From the NCBI RefSeq assembly GCF_900110735.1, contig NZ_FOET01000014.1, positions 94,881 through 158,880 of the forward strand: a stretch of 64,000 bases of DNA, read 5' to 3'. Position 1 is the first letter of the stretch. Each line of letters opens with the position of its first letter. This document shows, piece by piece, positions 51,598 through 59,935 of the stretch. The notes below the pieces were generated by a model that saw nothing but the letters and a program-made list of their open reading frames with translations, had not been told where the DNA came from and did no database searches. Both the position numbers and the translations under genes were made by a program. This DNA comes from Streptomyces radiopugnans. GTDB taxonomy: Bacteria; Actinomycetota; Actinomycetes; Streptomycetales; Streptomycetaceae.

Positions 51598-53073
51598 GTG
51601 AGTACGACTGCACCGGCGGCCGCCACCGGCTTCTGCCGGGTCACCATCGTCGCGCCCGACAGCCGCATCGACGTGGCCCTCCCCGAGGACGTCCCGGTCG
51701 CCGACCTGTACCCCGAGATCCTGCGCCTCAGCGGCCAGACCTCCGCCGAGGGCGCCCCGGTCGGCTACCACCTGGTGCGCCGCGACGGCGGCGTGCTCGA
51801 CAGCGCCCGCTCCCTGACCGCCCAGCAGGTCCTGGACGGCGAGGTCCTCAGCCTCCGACCGTTCGCCGAGTCGCTGCCGCCGGCCGTCTTCGACGACGTC
51901 TCCGACGCGGTCGCCTCCGCGGTCTCGAAGGACCGCAGGATGTGGAGCGACGACCTGATGCGCGGAGCCGGGCTGGTCGGCGGCGTGGTGCTGCTGTCGC
52001 TCATGGCCTTCGTGCTGTGGTTCGCCGACCCGGTCCGCCACGACATGCACAGCCTGCCGGGCATCCTCGCCGCGATCACCGGAGTGCTGCTGATCGCCTT
52101 CGCGGCGGTACGGGCCCGGGTGTACGACGACCGCCCCTGCGCGACGGCGCTCGGACTCGCCTCCCTGCCGCACGTGATGATCGCCGGGTCCGGTCTGCTG
52201 CCCCTGGCGGACGGCGGCGGCATCGGCAGACTGCAGTTCCTGCTCGGGTGCGTCGCCGTCCTGGTGGCCTCCGTCGCCCTCATCGCCGCCACGCCCGGCG
52301 GGGACGGCCCGTTCGTCGCCGCCGCCTTCGCCTCCACCATCGGCACCCTGGCCACCTTCACCGCCATCCTCGCCGAGCTGAGCCCGGTGCAGACCGCGGC
52401 CGTGTGCGCCCCCGTGGCGATCGGCGCCATCGCCTTCCTGCCCGGCCTGTCGGCCCGTTTCGCCCGGCTCCCCATCGGCTACAACGCGCCGCGCACCGGC
52501 GCCATGCGCTACGACGAGGACCCCGACGCAGCCCCCGACACCGCGGGGCCCGTCGACGCGGACCGCATCGCGGCCCAGGCCCGCCGCGGCCACGAGACGC
52601 TGCTCGGCCTCGTCGGCGGCTGCTCGGCCGTCGTCGTCGCCTCGGCGGCCGTCCTGGGCTTCTCCGAGTCGGGTTGGGGGCAGCTCCTCGCCCTGGCCGC
52701 GGGGCTGGCGGCGCTGACGCGCGCCCGCCTGTTCCGCTACACCGCCCAGGTCGCCTGCACCCTCGCCGCGGGTCTGGGCGCCCTCGCCCTCCTCGCCCTC
52801 GGCCTGGCCCTCAACCCGCCCGCCGACCTGGTGCGCGAGCTGCTGGCCGGCGACAGCGGCCCGCTGGACCTGCGCACCGTCTGGCTGTCGGCCGCCCTGG
52901 CCGGCGCGGCGGCCCTGGCCACGGCCATCGGCCTGATCGTGCCGCGGCGCGGCGTCACCCCCTTCTGGGGCCGGTTCCTCGACTTCGCGGAGGGCTTCGT
53001 CCTGCTGTCGCTGGTCCCGCTGTGCCTGGCGGTGCTGGACGCCTACTCCGCCGCACGGAGCATGACCGGCTGA
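51598..53073 (+). CDS. eccD: type VII secretion membrane protein EccD
   Basis: 491-residue pore-lining component of the ESX complex. A ubiquitin-like YukD domain (about 12-95, FCRVTIVAPDSRIDVALPED...GYHLVRRDGG) is followed by roughly eleven membrane helices beginning RGAGLVGGVVLLSLMAFVL, with a cytoplasmic loop near 300-340. GTG at 51598 follows GAGGGGGA; upstream frame extension is not family-like. Divergent from eccC. It is the right-hand end of the ESX locus. Confidence 0.92.
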   Translation: MSTTAPAAATGFCRVTIVAPDSRIDVALPEDVPVADLYPEILRLSGQTSAEGAPVGYHLVRRDGGVLDSARSLTAQQVLDGEVLSLRPFAESLPPAVFDDVSDAVASAVSKDRRMWSDDLMRGAGLVGGVVLLSLMAFVLWFADPVRHDMHSLPGILAAITGVLLIAFAAVRARVYDDRPCATALGLASLPHVMIAGSGLLPLADGGGIGRLQFLLGCVAVLVASVALIAATPGGDGPFVAAAFASTIGTLATFTAILAELSPVQTAAVCAPVAIGAIAFLPGLSARFARLPIGYNAPRTGAMRYDEDPDAAPDTAGPVDADRIAAQARRGHETLLGLVGGCSAVVVASAAVLGFSESGWGQLLALAAGLAALTRARLFRYTAQVACTLAAGLGALALLALGLALNPPADLVRELLAGDSGPLDLRTVWLSAALAGAAALATAIGLIVPRRGVTPFWGRFLDFAEGFVLLSLVPLCLAVLDAYSAARSMTG

Positions 53074-53148
53074 GGCCGACGGCCGGGCCGTCCCGGCAGC
53101 CCGGTCGTCCGGCGGCGACCTGCGGTGAGCGGCCCGTCGCACGACTGG

Positions 53149-53154
53149 TAGGGT
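53149..53154 (+). promoter_or_regulatory. rpsO promoter -10 box
   Basis: TAGGGT, with a weak -35 (TGAGCG) 17 bases upstream. It would give rpsO a leader of about 140 bases, long enough for S15 autoregulation. Confidence 0.5.
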
Positions 53155-53299
53155 TGTCGGCGGCCGTTTGTGTACGCGTCTTCCGGTGACCACCTGGAGG
53201 CAGCGCCCAGCGGACCCCGCCTCCCGAGTCGTGGAAGATCCCCTGCGCGGAAGACCAGGGGCACTCGGTGGCCTCGACGAAGAATCCAAGGAGTATCGC

Positions 53300-53587
53300 G
53301 TGTCGCTCGACGCCGCTACGAAGAAGCAGATCATGGCCGAGTTCGCCACCAAGGAGGGCGACACCGGCTCCCCCGAGGTCCAGGTGGCGATGCTCACCCG
53401 CCGCATCTCGGACCTCACCGAGCACCTGAAGACCCACAAGCACGACCACCACTCCCGCCGGGGCCTGCTGCTCCTGGTCGGCCAGCGCCGCCGCCTGCTG
53501 CAGTACCTGGCGAAGAAGGACATCCAGCGCTTCCGCGCGCTGGTCGAGCGCCTGGGCATCCGCCGCGGCGCGGCCGGCGCCCGGTAG
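53300..53587 (+). CDS. rpsO: 30S ribosomal protein S15
   Basis: 95-residue primary 16S-binding protein. The family core is present: EFATKEGDTGSPEVQVAMLT, HLKTHKHDHHSRRGLLLLVG and QRRRLLQYLAKKDIQRF. GTG 53300 is preceded by AAGGAG. First gene of the rpsO-pnp unit; terminator hairpin and RNase III-type hairpin lie between it and pnp. Confidence 0.97.
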   Translation: MSLDAATKKQIMAEFATKEGDTGSPEVQVAMLTRRISDLTEHLKTHKHDHHSRRGLLLLVGQRRRLLQYLAKKDIQRFRALVERLGIRRGAAGAR

Positions 53588-53596
53588 TACGCCGTG

Positions 53597-53632
53597 AAAG
53601 GGAGCGGTTCCCGCGACGGGGACCGCTCCCTT
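53597..53632 (+). terminator. terminator between rpsO and pnp
   Basis: AAGGGAGCGGTTCCC and GGGGACCGCTCCCTT form a 15-bp stem (one G-U pair) around GCGAC, ten bases past the rpsO stop. Partial read-through to pnp is likely. Confidence 0.8.
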
Positions 53633-53733
53633 CGCCGTACTCGCGGCGCATCACAGGCACTCACGGAGACCGGAAGCTTTGTAGTCTGGTCCCACAACGA
53701 CATACGAGAACGAGGCGGAGCGCCTTCACGCCG

Positions 53734-53792
53734 CCGGTCCTCGGTAGTGGCCCCCGGGCGAAAAGGTCCCGGGAGCTTCGATCGAAGACCGG
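53734..53792 (+). promoter_or_regulatory. long hairpin in the pnp leader (RNase III-type)
   Basis: CCGGTC (53734) pairs with GACCGG (53787-53792), continuing through TCG/CGA to an inner stem of CCCGGG type. An imperfect stem of this kind between rpsO and pnp is the known site of PNPase autocontrol in several bacteria. A TAGTCT -10 candidate lies at 53682. Confidence 0.55.
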
Positions 53793-53865
53793 CCCGTACG
53801 GGAAGACGCTCCACCGCCACCGTCCGCGCCACACGGGCACGGACGCAGACGAGGAGAATTCCCTG

Positions 53866-56097
53866 GTGGAGAACGAGACCCACTACGCCGAGGCCGTCAT
53901 CGACAACGGTTCCTTCGGCACCCGTACCATCCGTTTCGAGACGGGCCGCCTGGCCCGCCAGGCCGCCGGCTCGGCCGTGGCCTACCTGGACGACGACACC
54001 ATGGTGCTGTCGGCCACCACCGCCTCGAAGCACCCCAAGGAGCAGCTGGACTTCTTCCCCCTGACGGTTGACGTCGAGGAGCGGATGTACGCCGCGGGCA
54101 AGATCCCCGGCTCCTTCTTCCGCCGCGAGGGCCGCCCCAGCGAGGACGCGATCCTCACCTGCCGCCTGATCGACCGCCCGCTGCGCCCGTCCTTCAAGAA
54201 GGGCCTGCGCAACGAGATCCAGATCGTCGAGACGGTCCTCGCGCTCAACCCCGACCACCTCTACGACGTGGTCGCCATCAACGCCGCCTCCTGCTCCACC
54301 CAGCTGGCCGGCCTGCCCTTCTCGGGCCCGATCGGCGGCACCCGCGTCGCCCTGATCCGCGGCCAGTGGGTGGCCTTCCCCACCCACAGCGAGCTGGAGG
54401 AGGCCGTCTTCGACATGGTCGTCGCCGGCCGTGTCCTGCCCGACGGCGACGTGGCGATCATGATGGTCGAGGCCGAGGCCACCGAGAAGACCGTCGAGCT
54501 GGTCAAGGGCGGCGCCGAGGCGCCGACCGAGGAGGTCGTCGCCGCCGGCCTGGAGGCTGCCAAGCCCTTCATCAAGACCCTGTGCAAGGCCCAGTCGGAC
54601 CTGGCCGCCAAGGCCGCCAAGCCGGTCGGCGAGTTCCCGATCTACCTGGACTACCAGGACGACGTGTACCAGGCGCTGGAGACGGCCGTCCGCGACGAGC
54701 TGGCCCAGGCGCTGACCATCGCCGGCAAGCAGGAGCGCGAGGCCGAGCTCGACCGCGTCAAGGCGCTGGCCGCCGAGAAGCTGCTGCCGCAGTTCGAGGG
54801 GCGCGAGAAGGAGATCTCCGCGGCGTACCGCTCGCTGACCAAGGCCCTGGTCCGCGAGCGCGTCATCAAGGAGAAGAAGCGCATCGACGGCCGCGGTCTG
54901 ACCGACATCCGCACCCTGGCCGCCGAGGTCGAGGCGATCCCGCGGGTCCACGGTTCGGCGCTGTTCGAGCGCGGTGAGACCCAGATCCTGGGCGTCACCA
55001 CCCTCAACATGCTCCGCATGGAGCAGCAGCTCGACACCCTCTCGCCGGTGACGCGCAAGCGCTACATGCACAACTACAACTTCCCGCCGTACTCCACCGG
55101 CGAGACCGGCCGTGTCGGCTCCCCCAAGCGCCGCGAGATCGGCCACGGCGCGCTGGCCGAGCGGGCGATCGTCCCGGTCCTGCCCAGCCGCGAGGAGTTC
55201 CCGTACGCCATCCGCCAGGTCTCCGAGGCGCTGGGCTCCAACGGCTCGACGTCCATGGGCTCGGTGTGCGCCTCCACCATGTCGCTGCTGAACGCCGGCG
55301 TGCCGCTCAAGGCGCCGGTCGCCGGCATCGCCATGGGCCTGATCTCCCAGGAGATCGAGGGCGAGACCCACTACGTCACCCTCACCGACATCCTCGGTGC
55401 GGAGGACGCCTTCGGCGACATGGACTTCAAGGTCGCCGGCACCCGCCAGTTCGTCACCGCCCTCCAGCTCGACACCAAGCTGGACGGCATCCCGGCCTCC
55501 GTGCTGGCCGCGGCCCTCAAGCAGGCCCGCGACGCCCGCCTGCACATCCTGGACGTGATGAGCGAGGCCATCGACGTCCCGGACGAGATGTCCCCCAACG
55601 CGCCGCGGATCATCACCGTGAAGATCCCGGTGGACAAGATCGGCGAGGTCATCGGCCCCAAGGGCAAGATGATCAACCAGATCCAGGAGGACACCGGCGC
55701 CGACATCACCATCGAGGACGACGGCACGATCTACATCGGCGCCGCCGACGGCCCGGCCGCCGAGGCCGCCCGCGCCACCATCAACGGCATCGCCAACCCG
55801 ACGATGCCCGAGGTCGGCGAGCGCTACCTGGGCACGGTCGTGAAGACCACCACCTTCGGAGCCTTCGTCTCCCTGCTCCCGGGCAAGGACGGCCTGCTGC
55901 ACATCTCGCAGATCCGCAAGCTCGCCGGCGGCAAGCGCGTGGAGAACGTCGAGGACGTGCTGGGGGTCGGCCAGAAGGTCCAGGTCGAGATCGCCGAGAT
56001 CGACCAGCGAGGCAAGCTGTCGCTGATCCCGGTGCTCGAGGAGGACGAGAAGGAAGGCGCCGAGACCACCGACGCGAAGGACACCGCGGCCAAGTGA
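53866..56097 (+). CDS. pnp: polyribonucleotide nucleotidyltransferase (PNPase)
   Basis: Phosphorolytic 3'-5' exoribonuclease and RNA-tailing enzyme, 743 residues. Two RNase PH domains (about 10-145 and 335-555; FFRREGRPSEDAILTCRLIDRPLRPSF and GSNGSTSMGSVCASTMSL) flank a helical linker. KH (about 595-650, IGEVIGPKGKMINQIQEDTG) and S1 (about 655-730) domains follow. The C-terminal acidic tail is short. GTG 53866 follows GAGGAG. Its stop overlaps the M16 protease start. Confidence 0.97.
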   Translation: MENETHYAEAVIDNGSFGTRTIRFETGRLARQAAGSAVAYLDDDTMVLSATTASKHPKEQLDFFPLTVDVEERMYAAGKIPGSFFRREGRPSEDAILTCRLIDRPLRPSFKKGLRNEIQIVETVLALNPDHLYDVVAINAASCSTQLAGLPFSGPIGGTRVALIRGQWVAFPTHSELEEAVFDMVVAGRVLPDGDVAIMMVEAEATEKTVELVKGGAEAPTEEVVAAGLEAAKPFIKTLCKAQSDLAAKAAKPVGEFPIYLDYQDDVYQALETAVRDELAQALTIAGKQEREAELDRVKALAAEKLLPQFEGREKEISAAYRSLTKALVRERVIKEKKRIDGRGLTDIRTLAAEVEAIPRVHGSALFERGETQILGVTTLNMLRMEQQLDTLSPVTRKRYMHNYNFPPYSTGETGRVGSPKRREIGHGALAERAIVPVLPSREEFPYAIRQVSEALGSNGSTSMGSVCASTMSLLNAGVPLKAPVAGIAMGLISQEIEGETHYVTLTDILGAEDAFGDMDFKVAGTRQFVTALQLDTKLDGIPASVLAAALKQARDARLHILDVMSEAIDVPDEMSPNAPRIITVKIPVDKIGEVIGPKGKMINQIQEDTGADITIEDDGTIYIGAADGPAAEAARATINGIANPTMPEVGERYLGTVVKTTTFGAFVSLLPGKDGLLHISQIRKLAGGKRVENVEDVLGVGQKVQVEIAEIDQRGKLSLIPVLEEDEKEGAETTDAKDTAAK

Positions 56098-57533
56098 CTC
56101 GCACGCCCCGTACGACGGCCCGCCCCACCGCCCCGGTGGGGCGGGCCGTCGCCCGTCCCCACCACGCCCCCCGCCCGGCCGGCGGACCCGTGCCCGGCCC
56201 CGTCCCGGGGCGCTGGTCCCCGTCCGCGACCGCAGCCGGAAACGGCGCGGGCACCGTCCGCAAGACCGTGCTCCCCGGCGGCCTGCGGGTCGTCACCGAG
56301 TCGGTGCCGACCGTCCGCTCCGCCACCTTCGGCATCTGGGCGCGGGTCGGCTCACGCGACGAGACGCCCACGCTCAACGGCGCCACCCACTACCTGGAGC
56401 ACCTGCTCTTCAAGGGCACCGGACGGCGCAGCGCCCTGGACATCTCCGCGGAGATCGACGCGGTCGGCGGCGAGATGAACGCCTTCACGGCGAAGGAGTT
56501 CACCTGCTACTACGCCCGGGTCCTGGACACCGACCTGCCGCTGGCGGTCGACGTCGTCTGCGACATGCTGACCGGCTCGCTGATCCGCTCCGAGGACGTC
56601 GACGCCGAGCGCAACGTCGTCCTGGAGGAGATCGCCATGACCGAGGACGACCCCGGGGACTGCGTCCACGACCTGTTCGCCAGGACCATGCTCGGCGACA
56701 CCCCGCTGGGCCGCCCGGTCCTGGGCACCACCGACACCATCAACGCCCTCACCCGCGACCAGATCGCCCGCTTCTACCGCCGGCACTACGACCCCACCCA
56801 CCTGGTCGTCGCCGCCGCCGGCAACCTCGACCACGACACGGTCGTGCGCCAGGTGCGCGAGGCGTTCGAACGGGCGGGGGCCCTGGGACGCGCCGACGCC
56901 GAGCCCGTCGCCCCCCGGAGCGGCTCGCGCCGCATCCGCACCGCCGGCCGCGTGGACCTGCTGGACCGCGCCACCGAGCAGGCCCACGTCATCCTCGGCA
57001 TGCCCGGGCTGTCCCGCACCGACGAGCGCCGCTGGGCACTGGGAGTGCTCAGCGCCGCCCTGGGCGGCGGGATGAGCTCCCGGCTGTTCCAGGAGGTGCG
57101 GGAGAAGCGCGGGCTGGCCTACAGCGTGTACTCCTACACCTCGGGCTTCGCCGACTGCGGCCTGTTCGGCGTGTACGTGGGCTGCCGCCCCAACCTGGTC
57201 CACGACGTGCTGAAGATCTGCCGCGACGAACTCGACCACGTCGCCGCGCACGGCCTGGGGGACGAGGAACTGCGCCGCGCCATCGGGCAGGTCTCCGGCT
57301 CCACGGTCATGGGCCTGGAGGACACCGGCGCGCTGATGAACCACATCGGCAAGGGCGAGCTGTGCTGGGGCGAGCAGCTTTCGGTCGACGGGATGCTCGC
57401 GAAGATCGCCTCCGTCACCCCCGACGACATTCGCTCGGTGGCCCGGGAGATCCTGGGATGGCGGCCCTCGCTGTCGGTCATCGGGCCGCTGACCGACCGG
57501 CAGAGCGCCCGCCTGGACGAAGCCGTCGCCTGA
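56094..57533 (+). CDS. M16-family zinc peptidase
   Basis: 479-residue insulinase-family protease. The inverted zinc motif is H99-Y-L-E102-H103 (THYLEHLLFKGT), and the third ligand is E179 (NVVLEEIAM), 76 residues later as expected. The C-terminal inactive M16 half contains EVREKRGLAYSVYSYTSGF. The first 50 residues are Pro/Arg-rich. GTG 56094 overlaps the pnp stop (GTGA). The pnp-protease pair is conserved in actinobacteria; the substrate is unknown. Confidence 0.9.
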   Translation: MTRTPRTTARPTAPVGRAVARPHHAPRPAGGPVPGPVPGRWSPSATAAGNGAGTVRKTVLPGGLRVVTESVPTVRSATFGIWARVGSRDETPTLNGATHYLEHLLFKGTGRRSALDISAEIDAVGGEMNAFTAKEFTCYYARVLDTDLPLAVDVVCDMLTGSLIRSEDVDAERNVVLEEIAMTEDDPGDCVHDLFARTMLGDTPLGRPVLGTTDTINALTRDQIARFYRRHYDPTHLVVAAAGNLDHDTVVRQVREAFERAGALGRADAEPVAPRSGSRRIRTAGRVDLLDRATEQAHVILGMPGLSRTDERRWALGVLSAALGGGMSSRLFQEVREKRGLAYSVYSYTSGFADCGLFGVYVGCRPNLVHDVLKICRDELDHVAAHGLGDEELRRAIGQVSGSTVMGLEDTGALMNHIGKGELCWGEQLSVDGMLAKIASVTPDDIRSVAREILGWRPSLSVIGPLTDRQSARLDEAVA

Positions 57534-57607
57534 CCGGAGGCCGGCCTGGCCGGCCCCCGCCCGATCCGGGCCCCGCCGGGCCCGTACCCGTGAAAGGGAA
57601 CACGCAC

Positions 57608-58360
57608 ATGAGCAAGCTCCGCGTAGCAGTCCTGGGCGCCAAGGGCCGCATCGGCTCCGAGGCCGCCCGCTCCGTGGAGGGCGCCGACGACATGGAGCTC
57701 GTCGCGGCCCTGGACAAGGACGACTCCCTGGAGGCGCTCACAGAGGCGGGCGCCCAGGTCGCGGTGGACCTGACGCACCCCGACTCGGTGATGGGCAACC
57801 TGGAGTTCTGCGTCGGACACGGCATTCACGGCGTCGTCGGCACCACCGGCTGGACCGACGAACGCTTCGGGAAGCTGCGCACCTGGCTGGAGGCCTCTCC
57901 GGGCACCGGAGTGCTGGTCGCGCCGAACTTCTCCATCGGCGCCGTGCTGACCATGCGCTTCGCCCGGCAGGCCGCCCGTTTCTTCGAGTCCGCCGAGGTG
58001 GTCGAACTGCACCACCCGAACAAGGCGGACGCGCCCTCCGGCACCGCCACCCGCACCGCCCAGCTCATCGCCGCGGCGCGGGCCGAGGCGGGCTGCCCGG
58101 CGCAGCCGGACGCCACCACCTCCGCCCTCGACGGCGCCCGCGGCGCGGACGTGGACGGGATCCCGGTGCACGCGGTGCGGCTGCGCGGACTGCTGGCGCA
58201 CCAGGAGGTGCTCTTCGGCGACACCGGCGAGACCCTCACGATCCGCCACGACTCACTGCACCACAGCAGCTTCATGCCCGGCATCCTGCTGGGAGTGCGC
58301 CGTGTGACCGGCACCCCCGGCCTCACCGTGGGGCTGGAACACTTCATGGACCTGGACTGA
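57608..58360 (+). CDS. dapB: 4-hydroxy-tetrahydrodipicolinate reductase
   Basis: NAD(P)H-dependent step of lysine and diaminopimelate synthesis, 250 residues. Dinucleotide fold at the N-terminus: VAVLGAKGRIGSEAAR; TTGWTDERF and APNFSIGAVL follow. The catalytic/substrate motif is ELHHPNKADAPSGTA; ILLGVRRV is near the end. ATG 57608 follows GTGAAAGGGA. It supplies DAP for peptidoglycan. dapA is 2.5 kb downstream. Confidence 0.96.
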   Translation: MSKLRVAVLGAKGRIGSEAARSVEGADDMELVAALDKDDSLEALTEAGAQVAVDLTHPDSVMGNLEFCVGHGIHGVVGTTGWTDERFGKLRTWLEASPGTGVLVAPNFSIGAVLTMRFARQAARFFESAEVVELHHPNKADAPSGTATRTAQLIAAARAEAGCPAQPDATTSALDGARGADVDGIPVHAVRLRGLLAHQEVLFGDTGETLTIRHDSLHHSSFMPGILLGVRRVTGTPGLTVGLEHFMDLD

Positions 58361-58365
58361 GACCC

Positions 58366-58827
58366 ATGGGCGGAAAGATCACCTATGCCTTCCTCGCCGT
58401 CTCGCTGGTCGTCGTCTTCGCGGTGGTGGCCCTGGAGGGCGTACTGCTGCTGAGGACGGGCGAGCCGGCCGCGATGGGGATGGGGGCCGTCGCCTTCGTC
58501 CTCCCGTGCGTCGGCGCCTGGTTCCTGTGGCACAACACCCGCTTCGCGCGGAACGCGAACCGCCTGGCGCGGGAGCTGGAGGCCGAGGGCGGGCTGCCGC
58601 AGGACGGGCCCGCGCGGACGGCGGGCGGCCGCGTGGACAAGGCGTCGGCGGACGAGGTCTTCGCCCGGCGCAAGGAGGAGACCGAGGCCGCCCCGGACGA
58701 CTGGCGCTGCTGGTTCCGGCTGGCCGTGGCCTACCACGACGCCCGGGACACCCCGCGGGCCCGCAAGGCCATGCAGCGGGCCATCGCGCTGCACGACGGC
58801 GGGCCCGTGCGGGAGACCGCCGCCTGA
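58366..58827 (+). CDS. small membrane protein with TPR-like tail
   Basis: 153 residues. Two membrane helices (about 6-30 YAFLAVSLVVVFAVVALEGVLLL and 37-56) are followed by a cytoplasmic region. That region includes WRCWFRLAVAYHDARDTPRARKAMQRAIALH, which reads like one TPR hairpin. It starts five bases after dapB and is probably co-transcribed. No family is recognised beyond these features. An anchoring or adaptor role is possible. Confidence 0.75.
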   Translation: MGGKITYAFLAVSLVVVFAVVALEGVLLLRTGEPAAMGMGAVAFVLPCVGAWFLWHNTRFARNANRLARELEAEGGLPQDGPARTAGGRVDKASADEVFARRKEETEAAPDDWRCWFRLAVAYHDARDTPRARKAMQRAIALHDGGPVRETAA

Positions 58828-58866
58828 ACGGCGCCGGCCGCCCCGGGCCCGCCGGACCGGTGCGGG

Positions 58867-59439
58867 CTAGGGGCGGCGGTTCTCCGCGGCCCAGCCCTCC
58901 ACCACGTCCGCCGCCTGGTCGAAGGAGCCGGGGCGGGAGAGGAAATCGGCGTTGTGGTCGGTCAGCACGGGCCTGAGCGCCTCGCCGCGCCGCGGTTCGA
59001 CGAGCAGGGCCTGCCCCTGCACGGTCCTCGGCATGCCCAGCCACTTCACCGGCTGCTGCACGGTCCGTACGGCCGAGACGTCCCGCCAGGACAGCGTCGT
59101 GGTCGAGACCAGGCCCACCTGGCGTATCCCGCGCGCGCTGACCCACACCCCCACACGCAGCAGCCGCAGCGCGTAGGCGATCACCAGCGCCGCGACGAGC
59201 AGGCACACGGCGGCCTCCGCGGCGCCGCCCGCCATGGCGATGATCAGGGTGGACATCAGCATGTAGGCGGCGAGCAGCAGTGCCAGCGCCGCTCCGGCGA
59301 CGCGCCAGGGGCCCGGCCGGTACGGTCGTCGCCATCTCTCCCGATCCTCGTACGGCAGCGGTGCGTCGGAGGCGGTGGCGTCCAGTTCGCCGTCGGCCGT
59401 CAGGAAGTGCAGTGGCACGGGATCCTCGCTCACGGACAC
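58867..59439 (-). CDS. PH-domain-like membrane protein (YdbS/YdbT-type)
   Basis: 190 residues. Two membrane helices at about 45-90 (GAALALLLAAYMLMSTLIIAM and AVCLLVAALVIAYALRLL) are followed by a bacterial PH-like domain (GVWVSARGIRQVGLVSTTTLSWRDVSAVRTV...ALLVEPRRGEALRPVLTD). The N-tail is acidic. GTG 59439 or the GTG six bases inside could be the start. It is convergent with the preceding gene. The function is unknown. Confidence 0.75.
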   Translation of the reverse strand: MSVSEDPVPLHFLTADGELDATASDAPLPYEDRERWRRPYRPGPWRVAGAALALLLAAYMLMSTLIIAMAGGAAEAAVCLLVAALVIAYALRLLRVGVWVSARGIRQVGLVSTTTLSWRDVSAVRTVQQPVKWLGMPRTVQGQALLVEPRRGEALRPVLTDHNADFLSRPGSFDQAADVVEGWAAENRRP

Positions 59440-59470
59440 AGTGGGTGGGGGCCTGTGAGCGAGGAGATTA

Positions 59471-59710
59471 TCAGCGGCTCTCGGCGGCGGTCGGCTGGTC
59501 CGGCCTGCCGTCCTGCGGCTGCGGGGTCTCCAGGGCCGGCATCCCCAGGAGCAGGGACCCCACGAGCCCGGCGACCAGGACCACCCCCAGCAGCACGCGA
59601 CCGGCCAAGTCCGTCCTCGACGGGCGGCGGCGCGGGGGAGTGACGTTACTGCGGAAGTGCCCGGACTCGGCGACGAAGGCGAAGGGCACGGACTCTTCGC
59701 GGCGGACCAT
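59471..59710 (-). CDS. small single-pass membrane protein
   Basis: 79 residues. A short N-part (VRREESVPFAFVAESGHFRSN) is followed by a basic stretch (PPRRRPSRTD), one membrane helix (LAGRVLLGVVLVAGLVGSLLLG) and a Pro/Gln-rich tail. ATG 59710 has GAGGAG nine bases upstream. The reading is open far upstream without support. It is divergent from thyX across 225 bases that contain a 16-bp palindrome. The function is unknown. Confidence 0.65.
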   Translation of the reverse strand: MVRREESVPFAFVAESGHFRSNVTPPRRRPSRTDLAGRVLLGVVLVAGLVGSLLLGMPALETPQPQDGRPDQPTAAESR

Positions 59711-59752
59711 CTGCTGCTGCTCCTCGAAAGGTGATCTGTACTGCCACGGGGA

Positions 59753-59768
59753 GAACGTCCGGACGTTC
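59753..59768. promoter_or_regulatory. 16-bp perfect palindrome between the 79-residue gene and thyX
   Basis: GAACGTCCGGACGTTC, 43 bases upstream of the small membrane-protein start and in AT-richer sequence. GAAC and GTTC half-sites are spaced eight bases apart, unlike the four of the actinobacterial LexA box. A repressor operator is likely, its protein unknown. Confidence 0.55.
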
Positions 59769-59935
59769 GAGCAAGTGCCCGTTTTCTGCTGCTTGCGCGA
59801 GAATATCAGCGACCGTCTCCGCCGCCGTGCCGGCGGGGGCGAGCCGGGGGGGGCGAGGTCGCCCCCGCGGCCGTCGCCGCCATAGGCTGTGCGCCGCCCC
59901 CGACTTCCCGCGTGGCACGACCGAAAGGATCCCCG

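Noticed and set aside
47329..55902. An open minus-strand frame of about 8.6 kb running from eccC back through eccD, rpsO and pnp
   Set aside because: Only the part from 51330 is EccC. The rest is antisense to conserved genes and is open because GC-rich third positions avoid stops.
57539..57555. GGCCGGCC palindrome after the M16 protease gene
   Set aside because: Arms of eight bases of G/C only around one base; common by chance in this base composition and too tight for a convincing terminator.
59646..59918. Minus-strand frame over the thyX promoter region with a fairly natural-looking middle part
   Set aside because: Codon third positions are not GC-biased, no ribosome-binding site is seen, and it overlaps the 79-residue gene and the palindrome; better explained as promoter DNA.
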